64,000 nucleotides of DNA from Sarcophilus harrisii (GCF_902635505.1 NC_045431.1:96375988-96439987); one strand, 5' to 3'. Numbered from the stretch's first letter, positions 24,363 through 37,735 are shown. Notes: generated by a model not told the origin, from the sequence alone. Program-made: numbers and translations.

Positions 24363-26177
24363 TCATCATGTATTCTTGCTGTTATTGTGAGCAATGTATT
24401 CCTGGTTCTGCTTGTTTTGCTCAGCATCATGTAAAACTTTCTAAGTCTTTCTAAAATCAGCTTGTTTATCAGTTTTTATAGAATAATAATATCCCATTAC
24501 TTTCTTATACCACAACTTATTCAGCCATTTTCCAATTGATGGACATCTATTCATTTTTCAAATATTTGCTACCACAAAGAAAGCTGCTACAAACATTTTT
24601 GCACATGTAGGTTCTTTTTCTTCCTTTATGATTTCTTTTTGATATAGACCCAGGAGTGACACTGCTGGATCAAAGGGTAGGAACAGTTTTATAACCATTT
24701 GGGAATAGTTTCAGATTGCTCTCCAGAATGGTTGGATCATTTCACAACTCCACCAACAATGCATTAGTGTCCCAGTTTTCCCTCATCCCCTCCAACATTT
24801 ATCATTATCTTTTCCTGTCATTTTAGCCAATCTCAGAGGTGTGCGGTGATACCTCAGAGTTATTTTAATTTGCATTTCTCTAATAAATATTTAGAGCATT
24901 TTTTCATATAACCATAGATGGCTTTAATTTCATCATCAGAAAACTTCATATTCTTTGATTATTTAATAGTGATTATGGCTTTATTTTTAAATTACCTCTC
25001 CTGGATCTATTTTCCAGGAAAGTTGTTTTTCCAATGAGGCATTTCATTTTTTTTTTTTTGGTTTGTTTTATTGCATCTTGATTTCTCACAAAGTCATTAA
25101 TTTCTATTTGCTCAATTCTAATTTTTAAGGAATGATTTACTTCACTGAGTTTTTGTATCTTCTTACTATTTGGCCAATTCTGCTTTTTAAGGCATTCGCC
25201 TCATTAGATTTTTATATTTTCTTTTGCATCATTTTTAATTCTCTTCCAATTTTTTTCTCTATCTCTTTTATTTGATTTTCAAATTTGATTTTTAGGCTTC
25301 TATAACCAGAGACATTTCATATTTTTCTTGGAATCTTTGGATGTAGGAACTTTGACTTTATTATCTTCTTCCAAGGTTGTTTTGATCTTTCTTTTCATGA
25401 CAGTAACTTTCTATGGTCAGAATCTTTTTTCTCTTATTTGTTCATTTTCCTAGCCTATTACGCAGCTTTTAAATTTGGGTTAATTTGTTAAATTAGGGTT
25501 CTATTTCCAGTCTGAAGAGGGCATTGCCCCTAGCTTAAATAGTTTTGTGCAGCTGTTTTCAAAGATACTTCTAGGGATATGATCACAAAGTATTCTTTTC
25601 TAAATTGGAATTGTAAAGAGTGTCCCCACCCCAATGTGCTGTAAGATCTAGTGTGCTAAAGCAACAGAGATCTTCCTCAGTGCTAGTAAAGAGACCTTCT
25701 TATGAGGCTTTCAGAAGCTGCCACCATCACCACTACTATCCATACTCATTCTTGGTTTGTTTTCTAAGTTCATCTCATCCTCCTGAGAAACTTTTCCTAT
25801 TACTCTTCCAAGTTTTCTTTGGTGTCTCTGGATTGAGAGATCTGGAAGCCACCCAGTACTACTAATGATTCAGAAGCCACTAGACCAATTCCTGCTTTTC
25901 TAGTGCTGGCACTGGGGCTGGGGCTAGGGATGGCTGGGCCTGAGGCCAAGGTCAAGGTTGCATTGGTGTGACCTACACTGGGACTGCATGTTGGAGTCCC
26001 ATCCTTTTGTCACAGACTTATCCTATTGCCTTCAGCTGGGAAATGCTCTACTCTTTTTTAATGTGCTCTGATGCTCTAAAACTTGTTTAGAGTCAATATT
26101 TAAAGGAATTTGGAGCTGTTTTAGGGCACAGGTCAGCAAGTTCTTGCCTTTACTCTGCCATTTTGACCCCGCCTCTC
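24363..26177 (-). mobile_element. Antisense L1 with intact 5' end and a large internal deletion
   Basis: The left part (24363 to about 24955) is antisense ORF2 C-terminus ('cagccattttccaattgatg', 'gctggatcaaagggtagg'). The right part (about 24960-25460) is ORF1 coiled-coil, and 25460-26177 is 5' UTR. The 5' terminus is recognisable as the complement of 'aagatggcggag'-type L1 starts, here 'tgccattttgaccccgcc' at about 26157-26174. Nearly all of ORF2 is absent, so the unit is about 1.8 kb instead of about 6 kb. Confidence 0.8.
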
Positions 26178-26745
26178 TGGTCCAATCATATCTGAGTCAG
26201 TTTCACTATACACCAATATCCAGTTAAATAAATCCAGTATTTGAAGCTTGACAGATTCTGGGAGTGAGCCTTACATAAAAATTTATATTATACACCAGGG
26301 TCTCAGAACCATAGCTAACAATTTTGGTGCCTCAGGCAAGCATGAGGAAATGTTCCTGGTACACAAAAAATATTTTGAAATCATTTTTGTAATTCATAAT
26401 ACAGAAATAATGCAATAAGTAATTAAAATAAATTCAGTCTGAGAAGGTGTTAGTTAACATAGTGGTTTCTAGCTGCTGAAGTAGTGCATGTCTTCTATTT
26501 TTGAATCCTCTAAATTTTGGTGGCCTAAGGCAAAGTTCAAATTATCCTACCCTAGTCAGGGTTTGGCTTGTTTCTAATACTGTCAATGGGGGCCATACTA
26601 AAGCTCTTGTTATATAATCAAAACTATTTGAAACAGTAAGCATATTAAAGGAGAAGTTTGTTCCACTGAAAATTTAAGATACAAGAGCTTTAGTTTTTAT
26701 TCTGCAATTAATTAACTGCATAACTTTGACTAAGAGATTTACTCT
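26178..26745. other. Unassigned DNA
   Basis: Phrases near 26320 ('ggtgcctcaggcaagca') and 26520 ('ggtggcctaaggcaaag') suggest a worn repeat unit, but I cannot name it. Confidence 0.3.
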
Positions 26746-26749
26746 TTGT

Positions 26750-27180
26750 TGATCATTCAGTCAGTCATTAAGCATAATAAAAAAAAGACAAAACCAAACC
26801 CTATTTTTAAAGACTTCACAGTCTATTGGAAAAGTAAATAACAATGTACAAACAAGATGAGAAAACATATGAGAGAAACAGGAGATATAAATTTGGGGAA
26901 GTCACTAGCATTAAGAGGGATTAAGAAGGACAGATAGAGGATGTTAACTATGATTTGAAGAATGCCAAGAAGCAGAGTTGAAGAGAGAGGACATTTCACG
27001 CATGAAGGATAGGCAGTGAAAATACCTGGAGTTGTCAATGATGAAGTACATTATATGAAGAAGCAAGGAGACAAGTGTCATTGGGTCATAGAGTACCTTG
27101 AAGTAGTGGTATAAATGGTAAGAAGAATGTTGAATCTTGGTTGTAATAATGCTTAACATCAAAGCTATTAAAGCTTGTGT
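26750..27180. mobile_element. Ancient LINE-like fragment (same family as 37.1 kb)
   Basis: 'gtacaaacaagatgagaaaa', 'gaagtcactagcattaagag', 'ggcagtgaaaatacctggag' and 'gtcattgggtcatagagtac' follow the same order as the copies at 1.5, 37.1 and 60.3 kb. Confidence 0.5.
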
Positions 27181-27485
27181 GATTTATTTTGGGCTTTCAT
27201 GATATTTGAATGTTTTTTTTCTATTCTCAAAGTTTCCTCCTTTATGTGAGAGCTTTGAAATTTGTCTATAATATTTCTGTGAGTATTCATTTTTTGTTCT
27301 CTCTCAGAAGAATGGAAGTAATCTTTTATTTTGCCTTTTACCCTTTCAAGTTGAGATATCAGAACACAAATTTTGAAATATGATTTCTCAGCTTTTTTTT
27401 TCTTCATAGCTTTTAAACAATCCAATAATTCTTAAATTATCTTTCCTCAATATGTTTTCTAGGTGTGTTATTTTTCTGTTTCTTT
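27181..27485 (-). mobile_element. L1-like antisense fragment (ORF1 edge), contains the donor of a 55-bp duplication
   Basis: 'aatccaataattcttaaatt' followed by 'gttttctaggtgtg' resembles the antisense ORF1 edge of the L1s at 20.2 and 25.0 kb. 27330-27384 is duplicated at 28510-28564. Confidence 0.4.
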
Positions 27486-27494
27486 CTCTAGTTC

Positions 27495-27655
27495 ATCCTG
27501 TAGATGAGAAAATGGAGGCAATCAAGGTCTAAGTTATTTGTCCAGGATGAGACAGTTAGGTAGTAAATGTCTGGAGCCAATTTTGAACTCAGGAAAATGA
27601 GTTTTCTTGACTCCAGGCCTAGTGCTCTATCAACTTTGTCATCTAATTGCCCCTT
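27495..27655 (-). mobile_element. CORE-SINE, antisense
   Basis: 'gatgagaaaatggaggcaat', 'ttttgaactcaggaaaatga', 'ctccaggcctagtgctctat' and 'tcatctaattgcccc' give the antisense core and tRNA head. Confidence 0.75.
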
Positions 27656-27684
27656 CAACTGAGGTTAAAAAGAAAAAAGGCAGG

Positions 27685-28950
<1,266 letters not shown>

Positions 28951-29163
28951 GGGCAGAGACAAGATGGCAAAGAGGAGACACATCTTTTTCTGTGCTCTTC
29001 CCAGTGTCCCTCAAATTAATAGCAAATAAAGTCTCTGACCTGGTTTTAGAGTGACAGAATTCAGAAATGTTTGGAGTGTAACCAATTCCCAGAAGAAGAT
29101 AAGTAAACTTGGACAATCTCCCTTTTGCCCTAAAAACAGAGCTCAACCTTCTTTTAAAAATGA

Positions 29164-29308
29164 GCAGGGGCACCTAGGTGGTGCAGTGGATAGAGCACTA
29201 GTCCTGAAGTTAGGAGAACCTGTGTATAAATCTGGCCTCAGACACTTAACACTTTCTAGCTGTTTAACCTTGGACAAGTCACTTAACCCCAAAATAAGAA
29301 AAAAAAAA
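29164..29308 (+). mobile_element. WSINE1 SINE inside the L1
   Basis: 'ggggcacctaggtggtgcag', 'tggatagagcactagtcctg', 'cagacacttaacactttcta' and 'acaagtcacttaacccc', then an A tail of about 12. It is nearly full length. Confidence 0.9.
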
Positions 29309-29709
29309 AAACTTTGACCATAGATAGAGAAAAGAAAAGAACAGATTTCAAATCCTGAGGACCCTAAAAGCAGATCACCACCAGATGAAGTCCTAAAGGG
29401 TGATATTAATTGGTCCCTGTATCACAAAGCTTTCATGGAAGAATTCAAAAAAGATCTCAAAAGAGAGTTAAAAGAAGATGAGGAAAGAAAATGAGAACTT
29501 TGCAAGAGGCATTGGAAAAGGAAACAGAACTTATCTGAAAAAAAAAAAACTTACAAAATAGATTTAGTGAAATGGGAAAAAAGCATATAACTTCTTTAAA
29601 AATAAATTTGACAAAATGGAAAAAGAAAACAACTCCTTGAAAAACAGAATTTGTTAAATGGTTTTAAAAAATCCATAGAACAAAACAATTCATTTAAAAA
29701 TTCATTTGA

Positions 29710-29848
29710 TTGAGCACCAGGCCTGAAGTCAGGAGGACCTGAGTTCAAATCTGATTTCAGATACTTAACACTTCTTAGTGGTGTGATCCTGGGCAAGTCT
29801 CTCAACCCCAATTGCCTTAGCAAAACAAACAAACAAACAAAAAAGAGT
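29710..29848 (+). mobile_element. 5'-truncated WSINE1 SINE inside the L1
   Basis: It starts within the tRNA head at 'gagcaccaggcctgaagtca' and continues through 'acctgagttcaaatctgatt' and 'tcaaccccaattgccttagc' to a (CAAA)n tail. Confidence 0.88.
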
Positions 29849-32800
29849 TTCATAGGATAAAAATTTAATTGATCAAATACAAAAGGAGCTAAAAAAGGTA
29901 ACTGAAGAAAATAATTCACTAAAAATTAGAACTGAACAAATGGAAATAAATGACTCAATGAGACATCAAGAATCAGTCAAACAAAACCAAAAAGAAATAT
30001 CCAGCAAAACGATACTAATGGGGGATCTCAACCTTGCTCTCTCAGAACTAGATAAATTGAACCATAAAATCAATAGAAAAGAAATTAAGGAGGTAAAAAT
30101 AATTTTAGAAAAGTTAAGCATGATAGATTTTTGGAGAAAATTGAATGGAGAAAGAAAGGAGTATAGTTTTTTTTTTCAGTGGTTCATGGAACCTATACAA
30201 AAATTGACTATATATTATTAGAGCATAAAGACCTCAAAATCAAATGCAGAAAAGCAGAAATAGTAAATGAAATTTTTCAGATCATGATGCAATAAAAATT
30301 CCATGCAATAAAAAGCCAGGGGAAAATAGACCAAAACTTGATTGAAAACTAAATAATCTAATCTTAAAGAGTAAATGGGCAAAACAACAAATCATAGACA
30401 TAATCATTAATTTCATCCAAGAGAAGGACAATAATGAGACAATGTACCCAAATTTGTGGGATACAGCCAAAGCAGTTATTAGAGGAAATTTTATTGCTCT
30501 AGATGCTTACTTGCAAACAATAGAGAAAGAGAAAATCAATTAATTAGGTTTGCAATTTAAAAAGCTAGAAAAAAGAACAAATTAAAAATCTGCAATGTAA
30601 TAACAAATCTGAAATTCTGAAAATAAAAGAGCAGAGTAATAAAACTGAAAGCAAGAAAACTATTGAATTAATAAATAAAACTAAGTTGGTTGATGAAAAT
30701 ACAAACAAAATAGATAAACCTTTAATTAATTCGATCAGAAAAAGAAAAGAAAATCAAATTGTTAGTCTCAAAAGTGAAAAGGGAGAATTTTCCACCAATG
30801 AAAAGGAAATTAGAGCAATAATTAGGAGTCATTTTGCCCAACTATATGTCAATAAATTTGATAATCTAAGTGAAATGGAGGAATACACACAAAAATATAA
30901 ATTACCCAGATTAACAGAAGAGGAAATAAATTAGTTAAATAGTCCCATTTCAGAAAAAAAATAGAACAAACTACTAATCAACTTCCAAGAAAAAAAATCT
31001 CCTGGGCAAGATAGATTTACATGTGAATTTAACCAAACATTTAGACAACAATTAATTCCAATACTATGCAAACTATTTGGGAAAAAAAAATAGGGGGTAG
31101 GGGGAAAGGACTCCTATCAAATTCCTTTTATGACAAAGATATGATGCTGATACCTAAACCAGGGAGGGTGAAAATAGAGAAAGAAAATGATAGACCAATT
31201 TCTCTAATGAATATTAATGCAAAAATCTTAAAGAAAATATTAGAAAAGAGATTACAGAAAATTATTCCTGGCATAATATATCACAACCAATTAGGATTCA
31301 TACCAGGAATGAAAGACTAGTTCAATAATCAGAAAACTATTAATGTAATTGACTATATGAAACTAACAAAATCATATGATTATCTCAATAGATGTAGAAA
31401 AAAGCATTTGATAAAACCCAATACTTATTCTTATTAAAAGCACTAGAGAGTATATGAATAAATTGAGTTTTCTTTAAATATTAGTAACATTCATTTAAAA
31501 CCATCAGCAAGCATCATATGTAATGGGGGCAGACTAGAACCATTCCCAGTAAGATCAGGGGTGAAATAAGATTGCCCACTATCACCATTACTATTCAATA
31601 TTGCATTAGAAATGTGAGCTTTGTCTGTAAGAAAAAGATATTAAAGGAATTAGAGTAGGTAATGAAGAAATAGAACTATCAATCTTTTCAGATAACATGA
31701 TATATTTAGAAAACCCTAGAGAATCAACTGAAAAAATAATAGAAACAATTCACAACTTGAGCAAAGTTATGCACATGAATTATCAGCATAATAAATCTAC
31801 ATAAGTTCTCAGCATTTTTATATATTATTAACAAAGACTGCCAGCAAGAGATGCAAAGAGAAATTCCATTTAAAATAATTGTTGATAATATGAAATATTT
31901 GAGAGTCTATCTGCCAAGGCAAAGTCAGGAACACAACTACAAAACACTTTCCACACAAATAAAGTCAGATCTAATCAACTGGAAAATATCAAGTGCTCAT
32001 GGGTAGGCCAAGTAAATATAATAAAAATGATAATATTCCCTAAATTAATTTACTTATTCAGTGACATGCCAATCAAACTCCCCAAGAAATTATTTTACAG
32101 ATCTACAAAAAATAATAACAAATTTCATTGGGAAGAACAAAAGGTCAAGGATTTCATGGGAATTAATGAAAAAAAAATGCCAATGAAGGTGAGTTAGCAA
32201 TGACAGACCTAAAATTATATTATACAGCAGTGGTCATCAAAACCATTTGGTACTGGCTAAGAAACAGAGTAGTCAATCAGTGGAACAGATTAGCTTCATG
32301 GGACAAAATAGCCAATGACTGTAGTAATCTAGTGTTTGACAAACCTAAAGATCCCAGCTTTGGGAATAAAAATTTCTATCTGACAAAATCTGTTGGGAAA
32401 ATTTGAAACTAGTATGGCAGAAATTAGGCATTGACCCACATCTAATATCATATACCAAGAAAAGGTTGAAATGGGTTCACAATTTAGATATAAAGAATGA
32501 TATTATGAGCAAATTAGGGGAAAATAGGATAGTTTACCTCTCAAATCTATGGAGAAGGAAGGAATTTGTGACCAAAGAGGAAGTGGATCTTATTGAGTAC
32601 AAAACAGATAATTTTGGATATATTAAGTGAAAAAGTTTTTGTACTAACAAAACTAATACAGACAAGATTAGAAGGAAAGCAATAAATTGGGAAAACATTT
32701 TTTTTTACATTCAAGGGTTTTGATAATGATCTCATTTTTAAAATATATAGAAAATTGATTCAAATTTATAAGAAAGACACTCTCCAATTGATAAATGGTC

Positions 32801-32905
32801 AAAGAATATGAACAGACAATTTTCAGATGAAGAAATTGAAAATGTTTCTAGTCATATAAAAAGGTGCTCTGAATCATTATTGATCAGAGAAATGCAACTT
32901 AAGAC

Positions 32906-33129
32906 AACTCTAACATATCACTACATATCTCTCAGATTGGCTAAAATGACAGGAAAAGATAATGATGGATGTTGGAAGGGCTGTGTGAAAAGTGGGACAC
33001 TAATTCATTGTTGGTAGAACTCTGACATATCACTACATATCTCTCAGATTGGCTAAAATGACAGGAAAAGATAATGATGGATGTTGGAAGGGCTGTGTGA
33101 AAAGTGGGACACTAATTCATTGTTGGTAG
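32906..33129 (+). repeat. 112-bp tandem duplication in L1 ORF2
   Basis: 32906-33017 and 33018-33129 are adjacent copies with a single visible difference (a/g at 32912/33024). The unit covers ...RCWRGCVKSGTLIHCW-like ORF2 sequence. The length 112 is not a multiple of three, so it shifts the frame. Confidence 0.93.
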
Positions 33130-33559
33130 ATTTGTGAACTGATTAAACCATTCTGGAGAGCAATATGGAACTCTGCCCAAAGGTCTATCAAACTGTGCAT
33201 ACCTTTGATCCAGCATTGTCTCTACTAGGCCTGCAATCCAAAGAGATCCTAAAGGAGGAAAAGAGACCCATAATGTACAAAAATGTTTGTAGCAGCCCTT
33301 ATTATAGTGACAAGAAATTGAAAACTGAGTGGATGCCCATTGTTTGGAGAATGGCTGAATAAGTTATGATATATTAATGTTATGGAATATTATTATTCTT
33401 TAAGAAATGATCAGCAGAGTTATTTCAGAGAAACCTGGAGAGACTTAACTGGACGGATGTTAAGTGAAGTGAGTGTAACCAGGATGCTATTGTACATGTC
33501 AACAGCAAGATTATACAATGATTGATATGGCTCTTTTCAACAATGAGATTCAGACCAGT

Positions 33560-33729
33560 TCTAATGGGCTTTTGTTTCCCTGAGGCAACTGGGATTAAGT
33601 GAGTTGCCCAGGGTCACTCAGCTAGGAAATGTTAAGTGTCTGAGGCCAGATTTGAACTCAGTTCCTCCTGATTTCAGGGCTTATGCTCTATCCATTGTGC
33701 TACCTACCTGCCCCTCTAATGGTCTTTTG
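33560..33729 (-). mobile_element. WSINE1-type SINE, antisense, in the L1 3' UTR
   Basis: The SINE body spans 33575-33714. The target duplication is 'tctaatgggcttttg' (33560-33574) against 'tctaatggtcttttg' (33715-33729), one mismatch in 15. Confidence 0.9.
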
Positions 33730-33886
33730 ATGGAGAAAACCATCTGCATCCAGAGAGAGTAGTGTGGGGACTAAGTATGGTCGTTGTTGCTTGTTTTCAT
33801 TTTGTTTTCTTTCTCATTTTTTGATATGATTTTTCTTGTGCAGCATGATAAATGTGGAAATATGTACAGAGTTACACTTTTAACAG

Positions 33887-34256
33887 ATTAAGTTTCTAAG
33901 GTTAGATTTTAACCCAAATCTTCTCAGCTCCACGTCTAGTGCTCTCTGTACTGTCTGATTTAGCTTTCATCTTTCTCCACAGAATACTTAAAATAAAGTA
34001 AGGAATCAAGAATATAACAAGAACAGACCCATTGATAACCAATTGTCAGAAAACTCAATTCAAAGGGCATATCATATTATGTAGATGGGCATAAGAGGGC
34101 AGAGACATTCTGATAATGATCAGTGGAATAACAAGTCCATCCTTTCTGAAATGTAAATCTTGCTATGACTGACTGGGCTGCCTTATCTTTGACTACTCAT
34201 CCTTTGTAGCCATGGTTGTTTCCATGATTGCTTTTATTGAAAAAAGATTTCAGCAT

Positions 34257-34294
<38 letters not shown>

Positions 34295-34360
34295 CCATCA
34301 ATATTATTAGAAAACCAGAATTAATTTCAGTCATTTCTTTTATATCCACATTACCATAGC
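33887..34360 (+). repeat. Templated duplication, recipient copy
   Basis: About 474 bp matching 36295-36820, with roughly eight base differences outside the AT repeat. It begins in the middle of a SINE tail and interrupts the L1 3' UTR, which resumes at about 34366 ('ctatctagtggaagaga'). A (TA)n tract lies at 34259-34291. The donor has about 30 extra bases before its AT tract. Confidence 0.92.
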
Positions 34361-34490
34361 CAATAGATTTATGTGCTATCTAGTGGAAGAGATGGGAGCA
34401 AGGGAGGGGAAAAATTTGGAACACAAAATTCTGCAAGGCTGTGTGTTGAAAATTATGCATTTGTTTTGAAAGTAAAGTGCTTTAATAAAA

Positions 34491-35020
34491 GATAAATTCT
34501 TTGGTATAACTGTTTTATGATTTCTTTATATGGTCTTTAGGATAGGACTGTGCTATTTTGAATTTTATATTCTATTGAATATTGAAGAATCAAACATCAT
34601 TTTATTAATACACATAGGAAATACTGGAACTTGTAACATTAGCATAGAAGAATCCTGGCCTTCAAGTGTAAACATATATAATTAGAAGATGGCGCCTGTG
34701 TCTTTGAAGAAGACCAGTATGGAGAACTACTGGATAAGAGAATTCTATGTAAGTTGGCATTTTCTCATCAACTGACTTATTTAGCTTCTGGTTTGTAAAA
34801 CTGTGGATCCTGACTCCATATAGGGTTTTGTAACTTAATGTAGAGGTAATAAAATTATGATTTATTATCAGGAAATGCTTGATTTATACAAAATATAATT
34901 TTGTATACAAAATAGATATACCTATATACTTGGAAATTTATTGAGCACAATAATTTATTGACCAAAAAGGGGTCACAAGTGGAAAAAGTTTAAGAAGTTC
35001 TAACTCTAACACACTAAAAT
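34491..35020. other. Unassigned AT-rich DNA
   Basis: No gene or named repeat is recognised. Confidence 0.4.
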
Positions 35021-35024
35021 GTTA

Positions 35025-35125
35025 TTCGACTACCCAGGATCACATAGGTAATATGTGTTAGATATAGAAATTGAATTCAGCTCCTGGCTTTATGATGAAC
35101 TCTCCATCCACTGTACCACATAGTC
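35025..35125 (-). mobile_element. MIR fragment, antisense
   Basis: 'actacccaggatcacatagg', 'aattgaattcagctcctggc' and 'ctccatccactgtaccaca' match the antisense MIR core and head. Confidence 0.65.
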
Positions 35126-36120
35126 TTAAACAACAAGCATATATAATGTACCAAGCAGTATGCTAAAGTATGGTATGTAAAGATACAGTTCGTGCTATAT
35201 ATGTTATGCTGTGTGCACATAAATACATTTGTAAGACTGTGTTTCTTTCATCTATCTCTAAAAAAATATGAATTGGATGGAGTAACAGAATAAAATGAAA
35301 ATATAATTTTTTAAAAAATTAAAAACAGAATGTGATATATATGCAGGAATTTATGTGTGTGTACACAGAAACACATACAGATATACACATGTCTTTTGTG
35401 TGTATATATACATATATGTATTATATGTATATATACATATAACATGTGCATTTTGTACACATGTACAGATATACATGGGATCAAGGCAACTCATGCTTTT
35501 GGCCCCGAAGGGCTTCATTGTCCTTCCTTTCTGTTGTAATGGTTGTCTTTCATTTGTCATGGACAACTTTTCATTACTATCAAAGGTTAGCTTCCTTTAA
35601 ACTGTATCATCACTCAGGTCATTGCTGCTTTTTAATCTATGTCTGAATAGAGTATATATCTCTTCTACCTGCTTGAACACTCTCAAACCGCATGATGGAG
35701 CATTCTCATTGAGTGAGTAACCTTGCTGATTGATGCCATAACTGATGTGGGAAGAAAGGAGGAAAGATAAATGATCCTTCTTCTCCCTGGGGCTTCCCTT
35801 TTATATAGGCTCAAGGATAATATAGCATAGGCATACCAGACACCTATGATTCAAACTAATTCAAGAACTAATAGACTTATTTCAATAGTGACCGGGAAGC
35901 ATGGCTAATCACTTCTGTATTTTTACAATTAGTTTAACATATTGTTATTAGAACTCTTACTTTTTCAAGTCAGATTGAACTTTTTGGATTAGCATTTTTT
36001 TCAAAGATGAATTCTTTTATACTTACACATAAGTCTATGATTGTAATTCTATTACTATTGCATCTATATTCTTCAAAGCCATAGGATGTTCATGAAATTC
36101 CTGATTCTGATAACTTTTCT
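35126..36120. other. Unassigned DNA with a degenerate TG/TA microsatellite
   Basis: 35335-35480 is a mixed tg/ta/ca tract; frames called there are low-complexity translations. The remainder is unrecognised. Confidence 0.45.
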
Positions 36121-36124
36121 TTCT

Positions 36125-36365
36125 CCATTGTTGTTGTTGTTCAATCTTTTCACTACTGTTCATTACTCTTCATGACCCCATTTGGTGTTTTCTTGGCAAA
36201 GATACTGAAACAGTTTGACATCCCCCCTACCTTATTTTATAGAGAAGGAAACTGAGGCAAACAGAGTAAGTGATATGTCAGAAATCACATAAGTATTAAG
36301 TTTCTAAGGTTGGATTTTAACCCATATCTTCTCAGCTCCATGTCTAGTGCTCTCTGTACTGTCTG
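36125..36365 (-). mobile_element. RTE-tailed CORE-SINE, antisense
   Basis: 'ttgttgttgttgttcaatct' and 'cttcatgaccccatttggtg' resemble the 3' end of RTE/BovB LINEs. They are followed by 'gaaactgaggcaaacagagt' and the antisense head 'agtgctctctgtact'. The SINE is continuous here, which marks this copy as the original of the duplication at 33.9 kb. Confidence 0.75.
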
Positions 36366-36694
36366 ATTTAGCTTTCATCTTTCTCCACAGAATACTTAAA
36401 ATAAAGTAAGGAATCAAGAATATAACAAGAACAGACCCATTGATAACCAATTGTCAGAAAACTCAACTCAAAGGGCATATCATATTATGTAGATGGGCAT
36501 AAGAGGGCAGAGACATTCTGATAATGATCAGCAGAATAACAAGTCCATCCTTTCTGAAATGTAAATCTTGCTATGACTGACTGGGCTGCCATATCTTTGA
36601 CTACTCATCCTTTGTAGCCATGGTTGTTTCCATGATTGCTTTTATTGAAAAAAGATTTCAGCATCAAATTTCAATCAAATTTCCTTTCAAAGAA

Positions 36695-36754
<60 letters not shown>

Positions 36755-36820
36755 CCATCAATATTATTAGAAAACCAGAATTAATTTCAGTCATTTCTTT
36801 TATATCCCCATTACCATAGC
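36295..36820 (+). repeat. Templated duplication, donor copy, with (AT)n
   Basis: It matches 33887-34360. It contains an (AT)n tract at about 36697-36751, longer than the 33-bp tract in the recipient. The left edge lies inside the continuous SINE described at 36125-36365. Confidence 0.92.
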
Positions 36821-37109
36821 TAAAGTGATGTCTACCATCCAACAAATATACTTACCATTCTAAAATTCATTTCTTTTAAAAGCGGATTTATCAATTGATA
36901 CAGATTCCTCAGACCTATCTTTCCACAATCAGATGATAAGACATACCTTATGCAATTAAAAACATTTTTACATATTCCAAGCCTGTGTAATGAATATTGA
37001 TGTATTGTGAACAAATCAATGAATATGAGGGTGTAAGCATAGTAGAGACAATGTGGATCAAGATAAATATGGGGAAAAACAAATGATACTGTGTTAAAAA
37101 TGAAAGACA

Positions 37110-37735
37110 AATTTAGTTGTCAATAACATTTATTAAATTTCTTGTATAAGCTATATTGTATATCTAAGCTAAGTATTGGAGTTAAAAAGGAGGAAAAAAA
37201 TTCCTATCTTCAAGGAGCTCATCATCTAATTGGGAGACAGCATGCAAATGGCTCTATACCCAAGATATAAATTAGGGATAATCTCAGAGGAAATACACTA
37301 AAATTAATGAAGATATAGAAAAACTTCTTAAAGAAGTGTAGCATCTTAGGACTTGAAGGAAGTCACCAAGCAGAAATAAGGAGACAAGGAGTTGTAGGCA
37401 TGAAGGACAACCTGGGAAAGAACAGTTTCTCTTGTGCAAAACATAGCAAGGAGATACTGAATACATGGAAGGAAAGAAGGACATATGAGGATTTAAAATA
37501 TAGAAAGGAATCAGGTATTGAAGATATAAGAAGCCAGATAAAAGATTTTATTTTTCTTTTAGATAACAATGTGTTACTGGAATTTTATTGAGTAGAGGAT
37601 ATTGGAAGTATTCAACATGGTTAGATCTATACTTTATGGAGATGACTTGGACAGTTGAGTGGAGAATAGAATGGAGAGATCTGAAGCAGCAAAACCAACC
37701 AAGAGATTGTTCTTAATAATTCAGGTGTGAAATGC
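37110..37735. mobile_element. Ancient LINE-like fragment (CR1/L2 clade?)
   Basis: It opens with 'caataacatttattaaattt', an L2-like antisense terminus, and 'tcaaggagctcatcatctaa'. It continues with 'ggacttgaaggaagtcacca', 'ggcatgaaggacaacctggg', 'ttattgagtagaggatattg' and 'cagttgagtggagaatagaa'. This is the longest of four related copies in the window. Frames within it are accidental. Confidence 0.5.

Larger units (their letters stand above)
28955..34490 (+). mobile_element. 5'-complete L1 (LINE-1), sense, inactive, with internal deletion and insertions
   Basis: The L1 5' terminus 'ggcagagacaagatggcaaag' lies at about 28955. Coiled-coil ORF1 sequence runs to about 30000 and joins the ORF2 endonuclease directly (ILMGDLNLALSELDKL, then SDHDAIK near 30280). 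ORF2 then reads [51 protein letters not shown] and QLGFIPGM. The catalytic FADD box reads FSDN near 31690. The C-terminal part follows to about 33400 and the 3' UTR to about 34490. Stops and frameshifts are frequent and the C-terminal half of ORF1 is missing. SINEs (29164, 29710, 33575), a 112-bp tandem duplication and a 474-bp templated insertion (33887-34360) interrupt it. Confidence 0.88.
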
